From the NCBI RefSeq assembly GCF_041200175.1, contig NZ_CP165727.1, positions 3,013,501 through 3,077,500 of the forward strand: a stretch of 64,000 bases of DNA, given 5' to 3'. The notes under the pieces are model-generated. The model saw only the letters and a program-made list of their open reading frames with translations, was not told the DNA's origin and did no database searches. A program made the translations under genes and the position numbers. Below are positions 9,432 to 17,401 of this stretch, piece by piece (the first letter of the stretch is position 1; each line of letters begins with the position of its first letter). Source of the DNA: Streptomyces sp. R33. Its GTDB lineage: Bacteria > Actinomycetota > Actinomycetes > Streptomycetales > Streptomycetaceae.

Positions 9432-10025
9432 TCAGGCCGGGCCGTTCTCGCCCTTGCCCTTCCCCATCATCTCCGCGGTGCGCCGCATGCCCTCCGTCAA
9501 CTCCTCGGCGGTGACCGCGCCTTCCGGGTTGAACAGCCACTGCGCCATCACTCCGGTCAGCAGGGCCTCGTACAGCCCGCCGAGCGTCCGCTCGTCCCGC
9601 TCGTCGAGGTCCTCCTCGGGGATGCCGGTGATCATCGCGATCAGCCCCCGGCGGCCCTCGCCCTGCGAGGCCGCCAGCATCGCCCGCAGCTCCGGCAGCC
9701 GGTCACGGCTGAGCGCGACCTCCATACTGGCCGCCCACATCGGAGCCGACTCCTCCTGACGGCCGATCACGCCGTCCCACACGGAGCGGAAGCGTTCCAG
9801 CGAGCCTCCTTCGCCGGTCACCTCCGGCGAGAAGGAGTCGCCCCACTCCTGCGCGAGTTCGACGTAAGCCTGCGTCAGCAGGGCGTCCTTCGAGCCGTAG
9901 TGGTAGCCGATCGACGCCAGGTTCGCCCCGGAGGCGTTGACGATGTCGCGTGCGGTCGTCCGCACGAAACCCTTCTCGACCAGGCACTTCTTGGCGCCTT
10001 CGAGCAGATCTTCACGGTGTCCCAT
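9432..10025 (-). CDS. TetR-family transcriptional regulator
   Basis: A 197-aa TetR repressor. The N-terminal HTH is clear: LLEGAKKCLVEKGFVRTTARDIVNASGANLASIGYHYGSKDALLTQAY. The remainder is the all-helical ligand-binding and dimerisation domain. It is divergent from an MFS drug transporter starting at 10115. The 89-bp gap contains a perfect inverted repeat overlapping the transporter promoter, so it very probably represses the pump and is relieved by a pump substrate. Confidence 0.92.
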   Translation of the reverse strand: MGHREDLLEGAKKCLVEKGFVRTTARDIVNASGANLASIGYHYGSKDALLTQAYVELAQEWGDSFSPEVTGEGGSLERFRSVWDGVIGRQEESAPMWAASMEVALSRDRLPELRAMLAASQGEGRRGLIAMITGIPEEDLDERDERTLGGLYEALLTGVMAQWLFNPEGAVTAEELTEGMRRTAEMMGKGKGENGPA

Positions 10026-10077
10026 GCCCTCACCGTATCAAGACAACCGTCACAGACAACAGTTCTATACGCTCGTA

Positions 10078-10107
10078 CTAGACAAGCGTTTATGACGCTT
10101 GTACATT
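10078..10107 (+). promoter_or_regulatory. Promoter and TetR operator for the MFS pump
   Basis: The palindrome ACAAGCGT-ttatg-ACGCTTGT occupies 10082-10102. A -35-like TAGACA (10078-10083) and a -10-like TACATT (10102-10107), 18 bp apart, bracket it. The operator therefore fills the promoter spacer. The predicted transcription start falls at about 10113-10115, at the ATG of the transporter, implying a leaderless mRNA. Confidence 0.65.
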
Positions 10108-10114
10108 GCTGCTC

Positions 10115-11659
10115 ATGACGAACTCCGCAGCACGTCTCGCCGGCCGCCGGGAATGGACCGCCTTCACCGTCCTCCTGCTGCCCCTGCTCCTGGTCTCGAT
10201 GGACGTCTCCGTCCTCTACTTCGCCATCCCGGCCATCACCCGGGAGCTCGACCCGAGCGCCACCCAGCAGCTCTGGATCTTCGACAGCTACGCCTTCGCC
10301 CTCGCGGGGCTGCTCATCACCATGGGTTCGCTCGGGGACCGGATCGGCCGCCGCAAGCTGCTTCTGATGGGGGCGACCGCCTTCGGGCTCGCCTCCGTCG
10401 GCGCCGCCTACGCCACCAGTGCCGAGATGCTGATCGCGGCCCGCGTCCTGCTCGGCATCGGCGGCGCGACCCTGATGCCCTCCACGCTGGCGCTCGTACG
10501 CAACCTGTTCCAGGACGCCAGGCAGCGCGGCCAGGCCATCGCCATCTGGTCCGGGGCCATGACCGGCGGGATCGCCCTCGGCTCGGTGCTGAGCGGCGTG
10601 ATGCTGAACCACTTCTGGTGGGGTTCGGTCTTCCTGATCAACGTGCCCGCGATGCTGCTCCTGCTGGTCCTCGTCCCGGTGCTGGTCCCCGAGTTCAAGG
10701 ACCCGGCCCCCGGCCGCTTCGACCTGCTGAGCGTCCCGCTGTCGACGGCCGCCGTGCTCCCGGTCGTGTACGGCCTCAAGGAGATCGCCGCCGAGGGCCT
10801 CGAACCGCTCTACGCGCTCTCCGTCGCCGTGGGCCTGGCCTTCGGGTTCGTCTTCGTCCGCCGCCAGCGCAGCCGTGACGACGCCATGGTCGCCCGGGCC
10901 CTCTTCCGGGGCCGCGGGTTCGGTGCGGGGATCGCCCTCAACACCATCGCCGCCTTCGCGATGATGGGCTCGGCCTACTTCACCACCCAGTACCTGCAGT
11001 CGGTGCTCGGCATGGGCACGCTGGAAGCCGCCCTGTGGAGCCTCGCGCCTTCGCTCGTCATCGGCGCCGCCGCCCCCGTCAGCGCCGCCCTGGCCCAGAA
11101 GACCGACCGGGCGTACGTCATCGCCGGCGGCTTCGTCCTCGCCGCCGGCGGGTTCGGCCTGATCAGCCTGGTCGGCAGCGACTCGCTGTGGCTGCTGCTG
11201 ACCGGCGCCGGCGTGCTGGCCTCCGGCCTCGTCACCGTGATGTCCCTGGTCTCCGACATGGCCCTCGCCTCGGCTCCCGCCGAGAAGGCCGGGTCCGCCG
11301 CCTCCCTGCTGGAGACCGGGTCGGAGTTCGGCGGGGCGCTGGGCATGGCGGTCCTCGGCAGCCTCGGCACCGCCGTCTACCGCTCCGATCTGCCGGGTGC
11401 GGAGCCTGCCGTACGGGAGACCCTGGGCGGCGCCGTGGCCACCGCCCACCGGCTCGGCGGGGCTGCCGGCGAGCAGGTGCTGACCCTGGCCCGCGAGGCC
11501 TTCGTCCACGGCATGCAGTACGCGGCCTGGGGCGGTGCGGCCCTGCTGCTCGCGGGCGGCGTCCTCGCGGTGGCCCTGACGCGGGGGCTCGGCGCCCCGG
11601 CCCCGGCCGGGCAGCCCGCCGAGGGGCCCGCCGAGCAGCCCGCGCCCCTCGCCGGCTGA
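10115..11659 (+). CDS. 14-TM MFS drug efflux transporter (DHA2, EmrB/QacA-like)
   Basis: A 514-aa membrane protein of the drug:H+ antiporter-2 family. It starts with TVLLLPLLLVSMDVSVLYFAIPAI (TM1) and contains WIFDSYAFALAGLLITMGSLGDRIGRRKLLLMG, the MFS motif A loop between TM2 and TM3. LPVVYGLKEIAAEG in the middle is typical of SmvA/QacA-like pumps. About 14 hydrophobic segments are visible. It would export cationic or lipophilic drugs using the proton gradient. The ATG at 10115 lacks an RBS but lies at the predicted transcription start. The divergent TetR gene is the likely repressor. Confidence 0.92.
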   Translation: MTNSAARLAGRREWTAFTVLLLPLLLVSMDVSVLYFAIPAITRELDPSATQQLWIFDSYAFALAGLLITMGSLGDRIGRRKLLLMGATAFGLASVGAAYATSAEMLIAARVLLGIGGATLMPSTLALVRNLFQDARQRGQAIAIWSGAMTGGIALGSVLSGVMLNHFWWGSVFLINVPAMLLLLVLVPVLVPEFKDPAPGRFDLLSVPLSTAAVLPVVYGLKEIAAEGLEPLYALSVAVGLAFGFVFVRRQRSRDDAMVARALFRGRGFGAGIALNTIAAFAMMGSAYFTTQYLQSVLGMGTLEAALWSLAPSLVIGAAAPVSAALAQKTDRAYVIAGGFVLAAGGFGLISLVGSDSLWLLLTGAGVLASGLVTVMSLVSDMALASAPAEKAGSAASLLETGSEFGGALGMAVLGSLGTAVYRSDLPGAEPAVRETLGGAVATAHRLGGAAGEQVLTLAREAFVHGMQYAAWGGAALLLAGGVLAVALTRGLGAPAPAGQPAEGPAEQPAPLAG

Positions 11660-11700
11660 GCCCCGTACGGCCGGATGACGGAGCAGCGGCGGAGCACGGC

Positions 11701-11730
11701 GAAGGGCCCGGGGAACTCCCCGGGCCCTTC
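11701..11730. terminator. Bidirectional terminator between MFS gene and serA
   Basis: Perfect 13-bp arms (GAAGGGCCCGGGG at 11701-11713 and its complement at 11718-11730) with loop AACT, between two convergent genes. Confidence 0.75.
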
Positions 11731-11776
11731 GTCCGTTGCTTGCGCGGCTACCGGCGGCAGCCGCCCGCTACGGGGT

Positions 11777-13366
11777 TCAGTCGAGGCTGACCGTACGCGC
11801 CGAGACGGCGCCGATCTCGGCGGCGATCTCCGCGAGGACGTTCACCGGGACCTCCGCGTCGACCGTGAGGACGCCGAGCGCCTCGCCGCCCTCCTCGGCG
11901 CGGGCGACCTGCATGCCCGCGATGTTCAGGCCGGCCTCGCCGAGGATGCGGCCGACGGTGCCGACCACGCCCGGGCGGTCGGTGTAGCGCAGCACGAGCA
12001 TCTGGTCGGCGAGCGCCAGGTCCACGTCGTACTCGCCGATGCCGACGATCTTCTGCAGGTGCTTCGGGCCGGCGAGGGTGCCGGAGACCGAGACCTCCTG
12101 GCCGTCCGACAGGGTGCCGCGCACGGTCACCACGTTGCGGTGGTCCGGGGACTCCGAGCTGGTCGTCAGGCGGACCTCGACGCCGCGCTCCTGGGCGAAC
12201 AGCGGGGCGTTGACGTAGGAGACCGTCTCGTCGACGACGTCCTCGAAGACACCCTTGAGGGCGGAGAGTTCCAGCACCTTGACGTCGTGCTGGGTGATCT
12301 CGCCGCACACCTCGACGTCGAGGCGGACCGCGACCTCGCCCGCGAGGGCGGTGAAGATGCGGCCGAGCTTCTCGGCGAGCGGCAGTCCCGGACGGACGTC
12401 CTCGGCGATGACGCCGCCCTGGACGTTGACCGCGTCCGGTACGAGCTCACCGGCCAGCGCGAGGCGCACCGACTTGGCGACCGCGATACCGGCCTTCTCC
12501 TGGGCCTCGTCCGTGGACGCGCCGAGGTGCGGGGTGCAGACGACCTGGTCGAGCTCGAAGAGCGGGGAGTCCGTGCAGGGCTCCTTCGCGTACACGTCGA
12601 GGCCGGCGCCGGCGACGCGGCCCTCCTTGAGGGCCGAGTACAGCGCGGCCTCGTCGACGATCCCGCCGCGCGCGGCGTTGACGATGCGGACGGAGGGCTT
12701 GACCTTGTGCAGGGCCTCGTCCCCGATGAGACCGAGGGTCTCGGGGGTCTTGGGCAGGTGCACGGTGATGAAGTCGGCGACCTCGAGGAGCTCGTCCAGC
12801 GTCAGCATCTTGACGCCCATCTGGGCGGCGCGCGCGGGCTGTACGTAGGGGTCGTACGCGACGATCTTCATGCCGAAGGCCGACATGCGCTGGGCGACCA
12901 GGACGCCGATGCGGCCGAGGCCGACGACACCGAGGGTCTTCTCGCTGAGCTCGACGCCCGTGTACTTGTTCCGCTTCCACTCGCCGTTCTTCAGGGCGGT
13001 GTTGGCCTGCGGGATGTTGCGGGCCGTGGCGACGAGCAGGCCGCAGGCGAGCTCGGCGGCGGTCACGATGTTGGAGGTCGGGGCGTTCACGACCATCACG
13101 CCGGCCTTGGTGGCCGAGGAGACGTCGACGTTGTCGAGGCCGACACCGGCGCGGGCGACGACCTTCAGCTTCCTGGCGGCGGCGATGGCCTCCGCGTCGA
13201 CCTTGGTCGCGGAGCGCACGAGGATGGCGTCGACGTCCACGATCGCGGGGAGCAGCTCCGCGCGGTCGGCTCCGTTGACGTGCCGGATCTCGAAGTCCGG
13301 GCCGAGCGCGTCCACCGTGGCGGGCGACAGCTCTTCGGCGATGAGTACGACAGGTTTCGAGCTCAC
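11777..13366 (-). CDS. serA: D-3-phosphoglycerate dehydrogenase
   Basis: A 529-aa enzyme for the first step of serine synthesis, oxidising 3-phosphoglycerate to 3-phosphohydroxypyruvate with NAD+. The long actinobacterial form is seen: catalytic domain with LKVVARAGVGLDNVD, NAD-binding GVVGLGRIGVLVAQRM, catalytic Arg in VNAARGGIVDEAAL, Glu in DVYAKEPCTDSPLF and His in TPHLGASTDEAQEKAG. The allosteric-substrate-binding domain follows, then a C-terminal ACT domain (RYTDRPGVVGTVGRILGEAGLNIAGMQVAR) for serine feedback. GTG at 13366 has GAGGA upstream and matches the conserved SSKPVVLIAEELS start; an in-frame GTG lies at 13378. Confidence 0.96.
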   Translation of the reverse strand: MSSKPVVLIAEELSPATVDALGPDFEIRHVNGADRAELLPAIVDVDAILVRSATKVDAEAIAAARKLKVVARAGVGLDNVDVSSATKAGVMVVNAPTSNIVTAAELACGLLVATARNIPQANTALKNGEWKRNKYTGVELSEKTLGVVGLGRIGVLVAQRMSAFGMKIVAYDPYVQPARAAQMGVKMLTLDELLEVADFITVHLPKTPETLGLIGDEALHKVKPSVRIVNAARGGIVDEAALYSALKEGRVAGAGLDVYAKEPCTDSPLFELDQVVCTPHLGASTDEAQEKAGIAVAKSVRLALAGELVPDAVNVQGGVIAEDVRPGLPLAEKLGRIFTALAGEVAVRLDVEVCGEITQHDVKVLELSALKGVFEDVVDETVSYVNAPLFAQERGVEVRLTTSSESPDHRNVVTVRGTLSDGQEVSVSGTLAGPKHLQKIVGIGEYDVDLALADQMLVLRYTDRPGVVGTVGRILGEAGLNIAGMQVARAEEGGEALGVLTVDAEVPVNVLAEIAAEIGAVSARTVSLD

Positions 13367-13389
13367 GTGGGTCCTCACAAGTCCAGTGC

Positions 13390-13401
13390 GGACGGCCGTC
13401 C
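13390..13401. promoter_or_regulatory. 12-bp perfect palindrome upstream of serA
   Basis: GGACGGCCGTCC lies 24-35 bp upstream of the serA start. It may be an operator or a leader hairpin. A -10-like TACACT is visible on the minus strand at 13483-13478. No regulator can be assigned. Confidence 0.3.
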
Positions 13402-13597
13402 CGACGGCCGCAGGCGGTGGAGGGGGTAGCCGCGTGGAAGACGCACGACACTGTGGGCCTGACGCGTTGTGTTGAGCAGTGTAGTGGCGGATGGTGGCCG
13501 GAATTCCGCCTGTACGGAAGGATCACCCGTCCGGGGTTGGCCGGGGTGGACAACCCTGCGCCGGAGAAGGTCCGCATTCCGCCGAACCGGTGGTGCG

Positions 13598-13635
13598 CCG
13601 CGGGGCCGGGGCGGTGCGCGCCCCGGCCCCCGCGG
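13598..13635 (-). terminator. Terminator hairpin after ilvC
   Basis: CCGCGGGGCCGGGGC (13598-13612) pairs with 13620-13635 with one bulged base and a 7-nt loop, just beyond the ilvC stop. It probably ends the ilvBNC transcript. Confidence 0.65.
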
Positions 13636-13643
13636 CTGCGACA

Positions 13644-14741
<1,098 letters not shown>

Positions 14742-14753
14742 TCAGGGTGTTGC

Positions 14754-15278
14754 TCAGGCGCTGCGGTCGAGCGCGCGCAGGCTGCGGTCCGTGATGGACC
14801 GGCCGCCGCGCCCTATGGCGATCGTGCCGGACTGCACGAGCTCCTTGATGCCGAACGGCTCCAGCATCTTGAGCATGGCGCCGAGCTTGTCGGTACCGCC
14901 GGTGGCCTCGATGGTGACGGCCTCCGGGGAGACGTCGACCGTCTTGGCGCGGAACAGCTGGACGATCTCGATGATCTGGGACCGGGTCTCGTTGTCGGCC
15001 CGGACCTTCACCAGAACGAGTTCGCGTTCGATGGCGTTGTGCGGCTCCAGCTCGACGATCTTGAGCACGTTGACCAGCTTGTTCAGCTGTTTGGTCACCT
15101 GCTCCAGCGGGAGGTCCTCGACGTTCACGACGATGGTGATGCGCGAGATGTCGGGGTGCTCGGTGACGCCGACCGCGAGGGAGTCGATGTTGAACCCGCG
15201 GCGGGAGAACAGCGCGGCGATCCGGGCGAGGATGCCGGGCGTGTTCTCGACCAGGACGGAGAGCGTGTGCTTGGACAT
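14754..15278 (-). CDS. ilvN: Acetolactate synthase small (regulatory) subunit
   Basis: A 174-aa regulatory subunit of acetohydroxyacid synthase. The N-terminal ACT domain is clear: HTLSVLVENTPGILARIAALFSRRGFNIDSLAVGVTE. The C-terminal half (FRAKTVDVSPEAVTIEATGGTDKLGAMLKMLEPFGIKELVQSG) matches family structure. It activates IlvB and confers valine feedback inhibition. The ATG at 15278 lies 32 bp downstream of the ilvB stop, without a strong RBS, suggesting partial translational coupling. Length is normal for the family. Confidence 0.97.
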   Translation of the reverse strand: MSKHTLSVLVENTPGILARIAALFSRRGFNIDSLAVGVTEHPDISRITIVVNVEDLPLEQVTKQLNKLVNVLKIVELEPHNAIERELVLVKVRADNETRSQIIEIVQLFRAKTVDVSPEAVTIEATGGTDKLGAMLKMLEPFGIKELVQSGTIAIGRGGRSITDRSLRALDRSA

Positions 15279-15310
15279 GTGAGTCGTTCTCTCTCTCAGG
15301 CTCTCTCGGC

Positions 15311-17191
15311 TCAGTCGTCTTCGTTGTCGCCGAAGTCGGGACGGACGCCCCGGGCTGCCATGACCTCGTCGTTGGAGGTGCCGGCGGCGACCATCGGCCA
15401 CACCATGGCGTCCTCGTGGACGATGAAGTCGATCACGACGGTACGGTCGTTGATCGCGTTGGCCTCGGCGATGACCTTGTCCAGGTCGGCCGGGTCCTCG
15501 CAGCGCAGCGCCACGCAGCCCATGGCCTCGGACAGCTTGACGAAGTCCGGGACGCGGGTGCCCTTGCGGGGGGCGGTGGACTCGCCGAGCTGGGAGCCGA
15601 CGGTGTCGTGGCCGGTCTCGTCCGCGTGCAGAACGGTGTTGGAGTACCGCTGGTTGTAGAACAGGGTCTGCCACTGGCGGACCATGCCCAGCGCACCGTT
15701 GTTGATGATCGCGACCTTGATCGGGATGTTGTTCAGCGCACAGGTGACCAGTTCCTGATTGGTCATCTGGAAGCAGCCGTCACCGTCGATCGCCCAGACC
15801 GTGCGGTCCGGCATGCCGACCTTGGCGCCCATCGCGGCCGGGACCGCGTAGCCCATGGTTCCGGCGCCGCCCGAGTTCAGCCAGGTGCGGGGCTCCTCGT
15901 AGTTGACGAAGTGCGAGGCCCACATCTGGTGCTGGCCGACGCCGGCCGCGTAGATGGTGTGCTCGGGCGCGAGTTCACCGATGCGCTGGATGACCTGCTG
16001 CGGCGAGAGCATGCCGTCCGCGGGGGTCTCGTAGCCCAGCGGGTAGGTTTCGCGCCAGCGGGTGAGGTCCCTCCACCAGGCGGAGTAGTCCCCGGCGTTG
16101 CCCTCGGTGTGCTCGGCCTGGACCGCCTGGATCAGGTCGGCGATGACCTCGCGGGCGTCACCCACGATCGGGACGTCGACCTCGCGGTTCTTGCCGATCT
16201 CGGCCGGGTCGATGTCCGCGTGGATGACCTTGGCGAACGGGGCGAAGCTGTCCAGCTTGCCGGTGACGCGGTCGTCGAAGCGGGTGCCGAGCGCGATCAG
16301 CAGGTCCGACTTCTGCAGGGCGGTGACGGCGGTGACCGCACCGTGCATGCCCGGCATGCCCACGTGCAGCGGGTGGCTGTCGGGGAAGGAGCCCAGCGCC
16401 ATCAGCGTGGTGGTGACCGGCACACCGGTCAGCTCGGCCAGGACCTTCAGTTCGGCGGTCGCGCCGGACTTCATGACGCCGCCGCCGACGTACAGGACCG
16501 GGCGCTTGGCCTGGCAGATGAGCTTGGCGGCCTCGCGGATCTGCTTGGCGTGCGGCTTGGTGACCGGCCGGTAGCCCGGGAGGTCATGCGAGGGCGGCCA
16601 CGTGAAGGTGGTCTTCGCCTGCAGGGCGTCCTTGGCGATGTCGACCAGGACCGGGCCGGGACGGCCGGTGGAGGCGATGTGGAAGGCCTCGGCGATCGTC
16701 CTCGGGATGTCCTCGGCCTTGGTGACCAGGAAGTTGTGCTTGGTGATCGGCATCGTGATGCCGACGATGTCCGCCTCCTGGAAGGCGTCGGTGCCGATGG
16801 CCTTGGAGGAGACCTGACCGGTGATCGCGACGAGCGGCACGGAGTCCATGTGCGCGTCGGCGATCGGGGTGACCAGGTTGGTGGCGCCCGGGCCGGAGGT
16901 GGCCATGCAGACACCCACCTTGCCGGTGGCCTGGGCATAGCCGGTCGCAGCGTGGCCGGCGCCCTGCTCGTGGCGGACCAGGATGTGGCGCACCTTGGTG
17001 CTGTCCATCATCGGGTCGTACGCCGGGAGGATGGCCCCGCCCGGGATACCGAAGACGGTGTCGCACCCCACCTCTTCGAGAGAGCGGATGAGGGACTGCG
17101 CACCCGTGACGTGCTCAACTGCGGCGGGCTGGTGTCCGCCGGAACGGGGCCGCGGCTGCGGATGGTGGGCCCCGGTGGCCTGCTCGGTCAT
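15311..17191 (-). CDS. ilvB: Acetolactate synthase large (catalytic) subunit
   Basis: A 626-aa ThDP-dependent enzyme condensing pyruvate with pyruvate or 2-ketobutyrate, the first common step of branched-chain amino acid synthesis. The catalytic Glu is in [20 protein letters not shown]. The FAD region and the C-terminal ThDP motif [12 protein letters not shown](23)[12 protein letters not shown] are intact. The N-terminus has a short Pro/His-rich extension before [15 protein letters not shown]. Two in-frame ATGs occur at 17197 and 17191; the second has GAAGAG at a 7-nt spacing. It is preceded by a leader-peptide attenuator that should make expression respond to charged Ile/Leu/Val tRNA. Confidence 0.96.
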   Translation of the reverse strand: MTEQATGAHHPQPRPRSGGHQPAAVEHVTGAQSLIRSLEEVGCDTVFGIPGGAILPAYDPMMDSTKVRHILVRHEQGAGHAATGYAQATGKVGVCMATSGPGATNLVTPIADAHMDSVPLVAITGQVSSKAIGTDAFQEADIVGITMPITKHNFLVTKAEDIPRTIAEAFHIASTGRPGPVLVDIAKDALQAKTTFTWPPSHDLPGYRPVTKPHAKQIREAAKLICQAKRPVLYVGGGVMKSGATAELKVLAELTGVPVTTTLMALGSFPDSHPLHVGMPGMHGAVTAVTALQKSDLLIALGTRFDDRVTGKLDSFAPFAKVIHADIDPAEIGKNREVDVPIVGDAREVIADLIQAVQAEHTEGNAGDYSAWWRDLTRWRETYPLGYETPADGMLSPQQVIQRIGELAPEHTIYAAGVGQHQMWASHFVNYEEPRTWLNSGGAGTMGYAVPAAMGAKVGMPDRTVWAIDGDGCFQMTNQELVTCALNNIPIKVAIINNGALGMVRQWQTLFYNQRYSNTVLHADETGHDTVGSQLGESTAPRKGTRVPDFVKLSEAMGCVALRCEDPADLDKVIAEANAINDRTVVIDFIVHEDAMVWPMVAAGTSNDEVMAARGVRPDFGDNEDD

Positions 17192-17250
17192 CGGCATTCT
17201 CTTCTCGAGGCTGAGGGTTTTACGAGGATTCGAAGGTGTGCCAGTGCAAC

Positions 17251-17294
17251 AAAAAACCCCTCGTGCCAGGAGGCAAGCGAGGGGAGCGCGTCGG
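17251..17294 (-). terminator. ilvB attenuator: terminator hairpin and antiterminator strand
   Basis: The hairpin CCCCTCG/CGAGGGG (17257-17263 and 17278-17284) is followed on the minus strand by six U residues (17251-17256), a textbook intrinsic terminator rare in this GC-rich genome. Immediately upstream in the RNA, positions 17294-17285 (CCGACGCGCT) are exactly complementary to 17340-17331 (AGCGCGTCGG), which overlaps the last codons of the leader peptide. These pairings give mutually competing structures, as in amino-acid attenuators. Confidence 0.88.
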
Positions 17295-17326
17295 GTGTGT
17301 GGAGCGGGGACATGCAGGTCCCAGCT

Positions 17327-17368
17327 TCAGCCGACGCGCTTTCCAAGTACGAGAATTCGGGTGCGCAT
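17327..17368 (-). CDS. ilv leader peptide MRTRILVLGKRVG
   Basis: A 13-codon ORF starts with ATG at 17368 behind GGAGGGAGGG and ends with TGA at 17327. It contains four consecutive branched-chain codons (Ile-Leu-Val-Leu) and a further Val. It precedes the terminator hairpin of the ilvB leader by about 45 nt. Ribosome stalling at these codons when Ile, Leu or Val are scarce would free the antiterminator strand. It is too short to act as a protein. Its promoter, with a TTGACA at 17405-17400 on the minus strand, overlaps the stop codon of the upstream cdgE-like gene. Confidence 0.88.
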   Translation of the reverse strand: MRTRILVLGKRVG

Positions 17369-17401
17369 GGCACTGACCCTCCCTCCGGCGGGAGGGGGAT
17401 G

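Noticed and set aside
15279..15674. N-terminal extension of ilvN to 15674
   Set aside because: It would overlap ilvB by over 350 bp in another frame; the ACT domain begins exactly at the ATG at 15278.
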